A stretch of DNA of 64,000 nt from Pirellula staleyi DSM 6068 (GCA_945900945.1 CAMDKL010000004.1:1-64000), one strand, 5' to 3'; shown: positions 44,927 through 53,940, numbered from the stretch's first letter. Program-made: numbers and translations. The notes: generated from the letters alone by a model not told the origin.

Positions 44927-46432
44927 CTACGGTTTGGGATTTTGCCAACGAAATCCTTCGGCTTGAAAAATCTCTTGCGACTCGGCCGAACAAATTTTTT
45001 GAAATAATCGTTCCGCCAATTGAGCGTTCGTGGACCCCTCCGCTACCGCATATGGTTGAACCGCTACCGAACAGGATAGCCCTTGAATTGGAATCGCATC
45101 CAGATAGTCGGCAGCCCCCGCCGCATTGCTCAAATACGCAACCGCCGCGTCCAGCGATCCGGCTCGCAATTGATTCACCAACATATCGCCGGTCGGTGAC
45201 TGCACCGTTACGTTCTCCATGACTTCAAGTTGAACTCCCCCTTCGCGAAGCGTGTTTTGTGTGAGCCAACCCATAGCACACTGCTTTTCATGTCCGACTC
45301 CAACTCGCAGACCCGGCTTCGTAAGGTCACGGAGAACCTCAATTCCCAGAGGGTTCCCTTTCTGAACTAAGATAACCAATTCATTTATCGAGACATCGAT
45401 AGGCTTGGGGAACAAGTCGGGCACTTGATTCATAAACTCACGATCGCATGCAAAATAGGCATCGGGATGTTGGCCGGCTTTCATCTGGGCGACCAAGATA
45501 CCGCAACCATTGTAGACTCGAGTGACCCGTACACCCTCCCGTTGCTCAAATGCAACAATGGTCTCATCGATTGCAGGGCGGAGCATCGAACCCGCGAAAA
45601 CCGTCAGCTCGGGGACATCGCTCCAAACATCGCCACTGGCGATGAGAAAGCCATGCTCGGCATAATGCTTCAAACCACGGTCTCTGGCTGCGATATAGCG
45701 TGCGAAGTGTATCGCTGCCTGCGGCTGTTTGGAGCCGGAAATCACAGCAAGAGATACCTGCGATACGATCCCTTTCAATTCTGGCAACTCAATCGGTTCA
45801 AGATCGGGATAGGTCCTCAGCACTGCATCGTATACAATGCCAGCATCCGCCGAGTCGACCACCAAATCATTTGCAACGTCGGTTACCGTCGTTCGGAAGG
45901 CAAGCGTAGCAGTCTCAAGGCCATCCCAAAGACTAAGTTCGGTCAATGTCTCTCGTGTTCGTTTTCCAATCGCGGACGCATCGGGACTGGCTTGCACCAC
46001 TCGAACTTCAGCACGAGAAAGATCAAAAAAACTTTGAATGCCTTTAGGGTTTCCTCGTCGGACAGCAACGACGCCCCGCATGGTTGCCAATGGAAACACT
46101 TCGCTCAGCAATCCCTTCTCTCTTCCTAAATCGACGAAACTGTCGTCTGCGGGGAGAAACAGGTCGCCCGTTCCGCTAACTTCAATCGAGGAAAGTAAAG
46201 TCTGCGAAGCCCCATATTGGATTTGTATCGGACGGTGAAACTCCTTTTCGTACTTGGCTCGAATCGACTCCACCACAGCTCGATTGCTGGCGGCACAGAA
46301 CAGAACCAGCGGTTCGACCTCACCAACTTCATAGTTGCTTGCCGGTCTTTTCGAGGTCGAAGTGCTCATCAAGTACAGCATGGCAACGAAAACTACCGCC
46401 GATCCTAACAGAACTATCGACTGACGATTCAT
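44927..46432 (-). CDS. Tandem fusion of two oxyanion-binding (ModA-like) domains
   Basis: The 501-residue protein has an N-terminal membrane anchor (residues ~6-22, IVLLGSAVVFVAMLYLM) and two consecutive type II periplasmic-binding domains. The first (about 41-265) starts LVLFCAASNRAVVESIRAKY and contains GDLFLPADDSFVDLG. The second (about 274-497) starts LTVFAGSMLRPAIDETIVAF and contains PDAYFACDREFMNQV. Both start like ModA/WtpA and have the NPKGI or NPLGI loop followed by the Asp/Ala-rich second half. The two halves are clearly related but divergent, so they may differ in ligand or affinity. In most operons modA has a single domain. It precedes modB by 33 bp and follows a gene of unknown function by 25 bp, forming one operon. 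No lipobox is seen. Confidence 0.85.
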   Translation of the reverse strand: MNRQSIVLLGSAVVFVAMLYLMSTSTSKRPASNYEVGEVEPLVLFCAASNRAVVESIRAKYEKEFHRPIQIQYGASQTLLSSIEVSGTGDLFLPADDSFVDLGREKGLLSEVFPLATMRGVVAVRRGNPKGIQSFFDLSRAEVRVVQASPDASAIGKRTRETLTELSLWDGLETATLAFRTTVTDVANDLVVDSADAGIVYDAVLRTYPDLEPIELPELKGIVSQVSLAVISGSKQPQAAIHFARYIAARDRGLKHYAEHGFLIASGDVWSDVPELTVFAGSMLRPAIDETIVAFEQREGVRVTRVYNGCGILVAQMKAGQHPDAYFACDREFMNQVPDLFPKPIDVSINELVILVQKGNPLGIEVLRDLTKPGLRVGVGHEKQCAMGWLTQNTLREGGVQLEVMENVTVQSPTGDMLVNQLRAGSLDAAVAYLSNAAGAADYLDAIPIQGLSCSVAVQPYAVAEGSTNAQLAERLFQKICSAESQEIFQAEGFRWQNPKP

Positions 46433-46457
46433 TGCAGGTACTCCAAAAGAATCATCG

Positions 46458-47453
46458 CTATTTTTTCCTGCCTGGAGGGATGGTCAAAAGCGAGGGCGTC
46501 AACGGAGTCCGTTCCAGTGTTGTCACTGTGGGGGGCATCTCACCATCCTCGCCGAATAGTTCTCGATTCCAATGGGTGGACAGCAACAGATCGAAGCCGG
46601 GATTGCGTTCTTTAACTTGACAGGAACAGGCACCGCAAAGAAACATCGTCAGATCTTCGATGAGACCCGTGTTCAACTGTCTGGCCGGTATCACTTCTAA
46701 CGCTCTACCTCGTCCGAACACCGGTGCAACTAATGGCTCGTCTTTTTCACCTGCTGCGAATCCCGTCATGAGCTTGATCAGCAACTGCTCCTCTGGATCT
46801 TTCGGATCCATTTCCAAAACAGTAAACTTAAGAAATAAGGGAACCTCCGAATAGAGTTCAGAGCCTGGTAAACCAATCCCATCCGGTAGTTCCAATTTCT
46901 TACTCAATCGATCGAGCTCCTCGGTCAATAGATCGCTGGCCGCTCGATTTTTGACGGGGTCCTTCGATTTGAGTAATAACCAAATGACCGAATCGCCACT
47001 CAGTAAGCGACGAGAAAGTTCGCGTCGAATCGGTGAATGAAAAAGGTTGGCTTTCGGAGAGTCCTCAAGGCGTCCGCTCCAGTGAATGATCATTTCACCG
47101 CTTCCAAGCGACGTACGAATCACCATGTAAGGCAACGTCACTTGGGGCTGCGTGCGAAGCGTCGCCCAGAGTTCTTTCCGTTTACGGTCTTTTTCCGTGC
47201 CGATTCGGCTTCGTGTTATTTCGGCATTGGCTGAGCCGCCTTTGTCAACTGCCTCCCTTTCCAACGTTTGTAGTTGTTGTTCTTGGACGTCGGAGAGGTT
47301 CCCGTCGTAAAAGACGATCACCTGGCATAAATCCGGACGCCACCGTTCCAATGCGTAGCGAAAAACTGGAACATTGCAGGCGATCGCAATGGTCGCACTG
47401 AGCACAACCAAGAATGCGATACTGGTCCGAATGCATGTTCGATAATAAAACAT
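46458..47453 (-). CDS. Exported protein of unknown function heading the molybdate-type operon
   Basis: This protein of 331 residues has an N-terminal hydrophobic segment (residues ~9-26, RTSIAFLVVLSATIAIACNV) that serves as an anchor or signal. The mature part begins VPVFRYALERWRPDLCQVIVFYDGN, a thioredoxin-like start, and later has CGACSCQVKERNPGFDLLLS with a CxxCxC cluster. It contains long helices (QEQQLQTLEREAVDKGG, DLLTEELDRLSKKLE). I cannot assign a family. It is the first gene of the operon with the tandem ModA-like protein, permease and ATPase, 25 bp upstream, which suggests an envelope function tied to the same oxyanion or its use. The cysteine cluster could bind metal; that is inference. 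Confidence 0.72.
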   Translation of the reverse strand: MFYYRTCIRTSIAFLVVLSATIAIACNVPVFRYALERWRPDLCQVIVFYDGNLSDVQEQQLQTLEREAVDKGGSANAEITRSRIGTEKDRKRKELWATLRTQPQVTLPYMVIRTSLGSGEMIIHWSGRLEDSPKANLFHSPIRRELSRRLLSGDSVIWLLLKSKDPVKNRAASDLLTEELDRLSKKLELPDGIGLPGSELYSEVPLFLKFTVLEMDPKDPEEQLLIKLMTGFAAGEKDEPLVAPVFGRGRALEVIPARQLNTGLIEDLTMFLCGACSCQVKERNPGFDLLLSTHWNRELFGEDGEMPPTVTTLERTPLTPSLLTIPPGRKK

Positions 47454-47527
47454 AGGTGTTCCTGTGATAGGTTCGTTTGTGTCGGCTGAATTATAGGTAG
47501 GATAGGCTACCTGTGAAACTAGGACTG

Positions 47528-47559
47528 CATGTCCGGCTGAGGACAGCCGGACCTACGCG
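47528..47559 (-). repeat. Dispersed palindromic repeat, copy A
   Basis: This short copy has the core hairpin GTCCGGCTG / CAGCCGGAC with a 4-nt loop, followed by the CTACG end shared with the other copies. It lies between the oxyanion-transporter operon and the 1316-residue gene, 20 bp after that gene's stop. The same core occurs in copies C and D. Confidence 0.75.
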
Positions 47560-47580
47560 AATCAGCGCGTTAACGAGCAT

Positions 47581-50500
47581 TCATTCCTTACCGAAACACA
47601 TCAATCTCCCGTCGATTGTCGAAAGGAACAGTTTGCCATTTGCGCCAGCCATTCCGTCCCAAGCAGGAAGCGTTCCCAACTCGATACGCTGCTCAACCAA
47701 TCCGCTGTCGCAATTCACCGCCAAGAGCAGACCACTGAACTTGCCCTCCAAGGCTTGGTCTTGTGCTGCGAGCAACTCCTGAACTTCAGTGTCTTTTTCA
47801 GACAATTTTTTAAAAGTCTCTTCCTCGTCGATGATATCCAGAGGTCCTGCAATGAAGAGCTTGTTTCCGGCGAGTACCATCGCGCGAACGTAGATCGGGA
47901 CATCGTTGGCCCATTTGGGCGTGACGAGACTATTCCCCACTTTCGCGCCAGCAGCTTGATTGTTAGCTCCTGCATTGGCTGCCGCTCCCTTCTTTGCGGC
48001 ACCATTCTTGGCGACTGAATTCCTGGCCGTGAATTGCATCGCTTTGCCGATTTTCCCCTCGACAATTGCCCCACCCTCCATCGTACCGTTGTTTCGATAA
48101 GTGGAAAAATCACGTGCAGTACCGTCGTCGAATGTGACCACGAGTCTAGGATCATTCCCCAGCTCGGAACCATTCTTGAACCGCTCCGCAATGGCGGCAT
48201 CGTCCGTGCCATTCAGGTAAAACCGCACTTCGTCAATGATTCCAGCAAATGAGTTGGGAGTTTCGTACTCTCCAACAGCCGAAGCAGCATCCGCCCCAAC
48301 TTCCATTCCTTGGGCTGGATCCTTGGTGAGCAGCCCAGTCGCTACCGCTTCTCCCACCCGCTGGCCATCGACGAACAGACGCATCTGCTTATCTTCCGTA
48401 AGCACACCCACGACATGATGCCAGCCGCCGACAATGCGTTTCGGACCTTTAACACTCGTCAATTTGCTGTCGGACCGGATTAGAAACGACGGTCGCCCCT
48501 CTTCCAAGATGAGCGCAAAGCCTTCGGCAGGCCCTCCGCGGGCAGCGATGACGCCGCTGGGCCTAGTTGCCGTCACCCACGCTTCAATTGTGATGGGTTT
48601 GCCAGTTGGATTCAGGCTAGGGGCTTTTTGGAACTGAGCATACGAGCCAGCGGCAGCGGCAGCAGCAGCATTGTTAAAGTTTGCTGGTATCTCCGGCGGG
48701 TTAGGATCGGCCTTGAACAACTGATGCTCCATGGTAGTTGTCCAACGCAAATACTCTGGTTTACGTCCGTATCCGTAAACGTAACCGTTGCCGTTGACCA
48801 TGATCCGGCCTGAAGGAGCAAAACGGCCAGCTTGGTAATAACCCCCGTGCCCCCCTGCAAAGCTCTGTCCGAGCACCCAATAGGATCGGTGAAACCAAGA
48901 ATCGTCGAGGAACCCCATCGGTGCGAACAAGTGAGCGCTTTCGCCCCGCTGCACCGACGCTTGAGCAACAAAATCACCCGAGTTTGGCCCGATCTCAAGC
49001 CTCCTTCCTTCCAAATCAAATTTCTGCGACTTCATGTACATGAACTTGCCGTCAGAAGTAAGGATGTCTGGCAAACCGACCGGCATTTGAAGAACCTTGA
49101 GCTTCTCTTGAATGTTGTTCCCTGTTTCCGGATTGGTTTCATCCATGATGTTTTCAGACAACTTTTTGCCGGTTGCAAGCTCCAGCCGAATCAAACGAAG
49201 ACCTCCATCAAGAAAATTCGATCGTCCCGAAACGGAATTCACAATATCGTCTTGAATCAACACACTTCCGTGCACAGGCCAAAGCGATTCCAATTGTTCG
49301 TAAGCCATTGTCCTACGATCTAGCGGCGCGGCTCTATAACGCCAAGCCAATTGCCCGTCCGACGCTTGCAAACAGTAGACCCAGCCATCCGTGCCACCGA
49401 ACACAACTTTGCCCCGGTGGACTGAGGGAGGTGAGTCGATTCTCGCGCCGGCAGTGAAGGACCAAAGTTCTTTGCCACTCGTTTCATCCAACGCAAACAA
49501 TGTGTGGGCATCCATTTTGGCGACATAGACCCTCCCGTTTGCGATCACTGGCGAAGTCAATCGTCCACCAAGATCGATACTCCACTTTCGTTCTACGGCA
49601 GGAGGAATCAATTCCGAAGCGGATCCGCTACGCGACGCATCGTGCCGGAAGGTTGGCCAATCTCCACGCTTTGCGTTCGCGAGTTCGTCTAGCGGCTGTG
49701 AGAAAGCTGGCCCTTTTTGCAATCGCCCCTCCTCCGGAACGTGAGCGGGAATTGGACGCGTCGGTGCGAGTGGCGCGAGTGCGTTGAACCCAAACAATTT
49801 CGCTTCCGGGTAACAAGCGCAGTTGTGAGGGGGTGCGTAGGTCAAGCCGTTGCAAGGCATGATTCCATACAGACAGCCACCTCGCACCCAATGGTTGATG
49901 TCCCAGTGTTTGCTGTCAGGGCTAACAAATTCAGTACCAGTGCGAGACGGAATCAAAAAATTGTCGGTGGCTTTGGCGATATAGCATCGATGATGAAACC
50001 AGTAGGTATCCACATCCGGTGGGAACTCTTTTTTGACCTCGCCCGTCTTGGGATCGCGTCCGGTGTAAACGCCAGTGTCTTTGCCTGATGTGGTGGGAGC
50101 ACACCAAACGAGTCCATCCATAACCAACAAGTCTTGCGGTGACTGATAGCCTGAATTCGGATGGACCGCATCCCACAGCTTTTGGCCATTCTCTTTAGAG
50201 ACACTGATCATTTTGCCGTCGCCGCCCGCATAGAGTACGACTTCATCGTGCACGACCAGCCGAGGCCCAAAATTAAACGTGAACTGATTGCGACGACTCA
50301 CCGGCTCGGTTTCCCACGCCACCTTGCCTGATCGATGGTCGACACTGATGAGTCTCTCACCATCGTGGAAGTAGACTCGCGAATTGTCGGCAGCCAACGT
50401 GAGAGGCGATATTTTGGTTTGCTTGGCCCAAAGCGTACGTCCCGTTTCCGCGTCAACAGCCATGAGTATTCGTGGATCCTCGTTCCAAAACATTTTATTA

Positions 50501-51531
50501 GCCAAGGCTTGGTCTCCGACCGTTCCGTTGAGAGGTGCATAGTCTGCAAGTTCCGCTTTGCCTTTCCTAACGACGAGAAACAAGATGCCTTGGGTATTGA
50601 TAACCTCTTCGGTGCCATCGGTTCCCTCGTAGGTCTGAAGCGTCTTGCCGGTCGCTGCATCGATAGCAGTCAACGGAGCGTCGAATCCTAAAGTGGCATA
50701 GACGGTTTTGTCTGTTGACACCAAGCGTCTTGATAGTTGCGTCGGCCCGCTCTTGAGTGGCCAGAGATGACTTTGCCAGCTCTCGATGTCGCGTTTCCAC
50801 AAGACTGTTCCGTTGAATGCGTCACGCGCGATCAGTTTCCACTTCGACGGAAGCTGAATCGAAATTCGACTCCCTTCGTCCATGATATAGAACATGCGCC
50901 CTGCCGTCGAAACCAATGCACTCATGCTAGCCATACGATCGTGGTGGCGAGCGTATCGGGGGCTTCCTACCCATTGCAGATGCCGAGGTGGAGCGACAAC
51001 ATCATCATGCGCCACTGAGTTCCCACTAGCATCGTGTAGATAGTGCGACCATTCGTCAATATTGGTCGGCCTAGGCTTCACCGTCTTTGTCCATTTTCCT
51101 CCCCCCTCCTTGCGATACGCGACTCCGTTTGGCACGAGCACTCGGAGCACCTCGTCAGCAGGAATGTTGCTTTCGTTTTCGATGACGAGCAGATTGACCA
51201 AGTTATCGATATACGGGAGTTGCGTGCCATCTAGTACGTCGACAGCCACATCACCGTAGATCCCCATGGCTCGAATGCGCTCTCGGGCTTTTTGTACAAC
51301 CACTGCATCGCGATCCAACCCTTGTACCTGGATCCCATCTCCTTGACGGAGGGCTGCAGTCAACTCCCCGGTCCCGACACCAAGATGAACAATAAAACCG
51401 CCCGTAATGCCGGTCTGCACCAAAATTTCGGTCGCATCCTGCTTCGTGTCTGCGAGGAGTCGTTGCGATGGCTCTATCAAAAAAACAAACCATAGAATGG
51501 GTACCATTGCAAAGAAAGGACGACGCAACAT
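47581..51531 (-). CDS. Giant exported protein: methyltransferase-like fold, PQQ propeller and LamG domain
   Basis: The 1316-residue protein starts with a signal segment (residues ~3-26). Residues ~35-135 form a Rossmann-type SAM-methyltransferase-like domain with the glycine loop HLGVGTGE (49-56) and the acidic strand end VQGLDRDAV, unusual for an exported protein. A long propeller follows, with blade motifs such as DAFNGTVLWKRDI, DAATGKTLQTYEG, DAETGRTLWAKQT, DHRSGKVAWETE, DETSGKELWSFTAG and QASDGQLAWRYRAA. A LamG-type concanavalin-like domain lies at about residues 975-1115 (PITIEAWVTATRP, GGWHHVVGVLTEDKQMRLFVDG, FAGIIDEVRFYLNG). After an Ala/Gly/Asn-rich linker the C-terminus returns to propeller-like strands. 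The architecture recurs in planctomycete secreted proteins. Sugar binding and surface display are inferred. Confidence 0.86.
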   Translation of the reverse strand: MLRRPFFAMVPILWFVFLIEPSQRLLADTKQDATEILVQTGITGGFIVHLGVGTGELTAALRQGDGIQVQGLDRDAVVVQKARERIRAMGIYGDVAVDVLDGTQLPYIDNLVNLLVIENESNIPADEVLRVLVPNGVAYRKEGGGKWTKTVKPRPTNIDEWSHYLHDASGNSVAHDDVVAPPRHLQWVGSPRYARHHDRMASMSALVSTAGRMFYIMDEGSRISIQLPSKWKLIARDAFNGTVLWKRDIESWQSHLWPLKSGPTQLSRRLVSTDKTVYATLGFDAPLTAIDAATGKTLQTYEGTDGTEEVINTQGILFLVVRKGKAELADYAPLNGTVGDQALANKMFWNEDPRILMAVDAETGRTLWAKQTKISPLTLAADNSRVYFHDGERLISVDHRSGKVAWETEPVSRRNQFTFNFGPRLVVHDEVVLYAGGDGKMISVSKENGQKLWDAVHPNSGYQSPQDLLVMDGLVWCAPTTSGKDTGVYTGRDPKTGEVKKEFPPDVDTYWFHHRCYIAKATDNFLIPSRTGTEFVSPDSKHWDINHWVRGGCLYGIMPCNGLTYAPPHNCACYPEAKLFGFNALAPLAPTRPIPAHVPEEGRLQKGPAFSQPLDELANAKRGDWPTFRHDASRSGSASELIPPAVERKWSIDLGGRLTSPVIANGRVYVAKMDAHTLFALDETSGKELWSFTAGARIDSPPSVHRGKVVFGGTDGWVYCLQASDGQLAWRYRAAPLDRRTMAYEQLESLWPVHGSVLIQDDIVNSVSGRSNFLDGGLRLIRLELATGKKLSENIMDETNPETGNNIQEKLKVLQMPVGLPDILTSDGKFMYMKSQKFDLEGRRLEIGPNSGDFVAQASVQRGESAHLFAPMGFLDDSWFHRSYWVLGQSFAGGHGGYYQAGRFAPSGRIMVNGNGYVYGYGRKPEYLRWTTTMEHQLFKADPNPPEIPANFNNAAAAAAAGSYAQFQKAPSLNPTGKPITIEAWVTATRPSGVIAARGGPAEGFALILEEGRPSFLIRSDSKLTSVKGPKRIVGGWHHVVGVLTEDKQMRLFVDGQRVGEAVATGLLTKDPAQGMEVGADAASAVGEYETPNSFAGIIDEVRFYLNGTDDAAIAERFKNGSELGNDPRLVVTFDDGTARDFSTYRNNGTMEGGAIVEGKIGKAMQFTARNSVAKNGAAKKGAAANAGANNQAAGAKVGNSLVTPKWANDVPIYVRAMVLAGNKLFIAGPLDIIDEEETFKKLSEKDTEVQELLAAQDQALEGKFSGLLLAVNCDSGLVEQRIELGTLPAWDGMAGANGKLFLSTIDGRLMCFGKE

Positions 51532-51640
51532 GATTGGGCCTCAACATCGAAATGAGCAAGGAATGGTGGTGATCGCGGAGCATTGTCGCATTGTCGCACA
51601 TTTCTTGACTAGCCGCTTGGGGAATCGCAAATCGCGTTTG

Positions 51641-52375
51641 CTATTTACTAAGCCCGACGGCTTCGAATAAGTCTAATGTTGCCAGTGGACGTGTGCAGGC
51701 GAAGACTTCGCCAGCTGCACAGTTGGCAGCTGCACCGGCAGCGATCGCTAAACCACGGACTCGATCGAAAACATGCGCCTTGGCAGGTGGAAACTGTGTG
51801 GCATAGCACGCGATGCTAGCGATTTTTTTCTCAAGGGTCTTACTGATGTCAACGGTAATTTGACTGTCAGAGCCAACCGTGGCTAAAGGTTCGAATTGCA
51901 ACCGAAAGTACAACTGACGCTCGATAGTATGGACTGGGAGCCCATCAAATACATCATCCCACTTCGTCAGACGTGCATAGAAAACAGCAGCATCGGTAAT
52001 CTGCATCGCTTGATAGTGGTCAGGTGACGCCATGGGCGTCTTGTTGCCAAAACCGATTACCATCTTTGGACGATAGCGACGAAATTCCTTCGCAAGTGCA
52101 ACGCGTTCTTCAAATCCATCCATTAATCGTCGATTGGTGAAGTCCAAAATCTTGCGAACGTGTACACCCAACGTCCAGGCAGCAGCCATCGCTTCGGCTC
52201 GTCGCACGTCTGGTGATGGACTCAACGGAGTTGGTTCACCGTCCGTCAGGTCGATGATTCCAACGCGGTAGCCTTGTTCGACTAGCAGCGCAATCGTTCC
52301 ACCACATGCTATCTCGACGTCGTCAGGATGGGCCCCCACGACGATCACATCCAAACGATCTCTATCTCCCGTCAT
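51641..52375 (-). CDS. PIG-L/LmbE-family deacetylase
   Basis: The product belongs to the zinc-dependent GlcNAc-PI de-N-acetylase superfamily, which removes acetyl groups from amino-sugar conjugates. The 244 residues hold the zinc and catalytic motif AHPDDVE (residues 15-21) and the second zinc His in SPDHYQA. The closest named group by motif order is BshB1/BshB-type enzymes of bacillithiol biosynthesis, but mycothiol conjugate amidases and chitobiose-type deacetylases share the same residues. No bshA or bshC is visible in this window, so the role is left open. It sits 109 bp behind the start of the 1316-residue gene and 55 bp after the CobL stop, all on the minus strand. No signal peptide is seen. 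Confidence 0.85.
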   Translation of the reverse strand: MTGDRDRLDVIVVGAHPDDVEIACGGTIALLVEQGYRVGIIDLTDGEPTPLSPSPDVRRAEAMAAAWTLGVHVRKILDFTNRRLMDGFEERVALAKEFRRYRPKMVIGFGNKTPMASPDHYQAMQITDAAVFYARLTKWDDVFDGLPVHTIERQLYFRLQFEPLATVGSDSQITVDISKTLEKKIASIACYATQFPPAKAHVFDRVRGLAIAAGAAANCAAGEVFACTRPLATLDLFEAVGLSK

Positions 52376-52401
52376 TTCAATACTCCTGAACGTGATCTAA
52401 T

Positions 52402-52438
52402 GTAGGTTGTCAGCCTGAGGGCAGATTGGCCTACGTGG
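52402..52438 (-). repeat. Dispersed palindromic repeat, copy B (degenerate), forming the cobL stop
   Basis: The segment TAGGTTGTCAGCCTGAGGGC and the CTACGTG end match the second half of copies C and D with several differences. The cobL stop codon (TAG, read from 52433-52431) lies within the CTACGTG end of this repeat, so the repeat has probably set the end of that protein. Confidence 0.55.
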
Positions 52439-53678
52439 GTTTGACTGCCTTGAGCAAGAAGCTTGGATTGCATGATTCAAGTCGCAATTTATCCATTTGG
52501 TAGTTTCCTCGCGAGATTTGAACCATCCAAAGAATTGGTTCAATTCCAATCTTGGCGACGAACAACTGCTGCAAGGCGACGACGTAATCCATGCTCATCA
52601 TGTTTGCTATCAGACATCCGCCTGGCTGCAAACGAGGCCAAGCGTTCGATACGAGTTCGGTCACGGCCCTGCCTGTACCACCCACGAAGATGGCCTCTGG
52701 GTCAGGCAGCGACTCCCAGGCCTTGGGAGCTTCACCCAAGACAGGAACGAGATTTGTTACCCCAAACTGCAGAGCATTTTCAACTAGCAAGTTATAGTCT
52801 TCGGCATCCATTTCGATCGCATATGCTCTGCCATTGCGAGCGATCTGTGCAGCTTCGATAGCGACCGAACCGCTACCTGCACCGATGTCCCATACGATAG
52901 AGGTCGATCGCAAATTCATTTCGCCCAAGGCGATAGAACGCACCTCGCAAGGAGTTAAGAGGCCTCGCTTCGGTTTGCTCTGCCGAAAGAGTTCGTCCGG
53001 ATTTCCAAACAAGCGTCGGTTATCTGATTCTGACTGTTTATCAGGTACGCCACTTTGCCTGACCATGACCATGACATTCAATGGAGCGAAGCGTTGATTG
53101 ATGATATCGGCCAAAGTGCTTCGAGTCACGCGTTCGTCGGGTGAACCCAAGTTCTCGCAAACATATACGGTAAAATAAGAGATGCCCTTGGAAAGCAACT
53201 CTTCGGCCAATCTTGACGGCGGTACATCTTCCGACGTAAAGACACCCACTTTTTCGGCGGACCGAATTCGATCGATGACCCGATCAAGAGGTTGCGAAGC
53301 CAGATTGGTCAAATAAGCTTCATCCCAACTTTCTTTGACACGCGCGAATGCCAATTGCATGCTACTGACGTGGGGCAAGACATCAAATCGGTCTTTCCCA
53401 AGTCGATCGCAAAGAAATCTGGCGGTTCCGTAAAACAACGGATCGCCACTTGCCAAGACAACCGTCGGGCTGTCGGAGTGATCCAGCGAATTTGCAAGTC
53501 GATCTAAATCCGCCCCAATTATTTCCCTACGACCCGCAAAATCAGGAAACTTGGCAAGAAGCCCGGGTGAGCCTACGAGAACGCTTGCCGCTTGGATGCA
53601 ATCGCCCGCATGTTTCGTCAAACCCTCTGCCCCGTCGTCGCCGACACCGATGATCATTATTTTAGTTGTATTTGCCAT
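52431..53678 (-). CDS. cobL: Precorrin-6Y C5,15-methyltransferase (decarboxylating)
   Basis: CobL catalyses two SAM-dependent methylations and a decarboxylation in cobalamin biosynthesis. The 415-residue protein is the usual fusion of an N-terminal CbiE-type domain (MIIGVGDDGAEGLT, VVLASGDPLFYGTARFL) and a C-terminal CbiT-type domain. The latter has the SAM-binding motif VWDIGAGSGSVAIEAAQI (near residues 265-282) with an acidic strand end YAIEMDAED. The linker (LTPCEVRSIALGEMNL) matches the family. No other cobalamin genes lie in this window, and I see no cobalamin-riboswitch-like box upstream. The gene ends in a dispersed repeat that provides its stop codon. A palindromic element lies upstream between 53796 and 53940. 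Confidence 0.92.
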   Translation of the reverse strand: MANTTKIMIIGVGDDGAEGLTKHAGDCIQAASVLVGSPGLLAKFPDFAGRREIIGADLDRLANSLDHSDSPTVVLASGDPLFYGTARFLCDRLGKDRFDVLPHVSSMQLAFARVKESWDEAYLTNLASQPLDRVIDRIRSAEKVGVFTSEDVPPSRLAEELLSKGISYFTVYVCENLGSPDERVTRSTLADIINQRFAPLNVMVMVRQSGVPDKQSESDNRRLFGNPDELFRQSKPKRGLLTPCEVRSIALGEMNLRSTSIVWDIGAGSGSVAIEAAQIARNGRAYAIEMDAEDYNLLVENALQFGVTNLVPVLGEAPKAWESLPDPEAIFVGGTGRAVTELVSNAWPRLQPGGCLIANMMSMDYVVALQQLFVAKIGIEPILWMVQISRGNYQMDKLRLESCNPSFLLKAVKPT

Positions 53679-53795
53679 TCGAAAGTTATACCCCTATCTC
53701 AGTCCCGATACAAACGCCAATTCTCGCATCATTCGATCAAAGAATTGGTATAAAACTGAGACGCAGGCGCTATGAAATGCGACTAAAAAAACGCG

Positions 53796-53940
53796 GCTAG
53801 CGCCCAATGGCACTCACTTTCGATTGTGTTCTTGTAGCGGCAGGGCGCGAGCCCTCCGGTTTGGCAGGATTTATTAGACACGCACCGGACGGTTTGCGCC
53901 GTTCCGCTAACAAAGTGAGTGCCATTGGGCTAGCGTCTGC
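53796..53940. repeat. Inverted-repeat element with 18-bp perfect arms
   Basis: An inverted pair with 18 perfect bases (53803-53820 and 53912-53929) flanks about 90 bp of internal sequence. The pairing extends outward through CTAGC motifs with a 2-nt indel. The interior carries its own short hairpin (AGGGCGCGAGCCCT) and a CCGGT/ACCGG pair. No coding sequence is likely: the frame inside is short and mirrors the repeats. Such compound palindromes resemble REP/MITE-like elements, here between cobL (minus) and the MBL gene (plus). Confidence 0.7.

Noticed and set aside
45425-46129. 234-codon plus-strand frame inside the tandem binding-protein gene
   Set aside because: Antisense shadow with no recognisable feature.
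53679-53795. Upstream region of cobL checked for a cobalamin riboswitch
   Set aside because: No B12-box-like sequence or matching fold was recognised.
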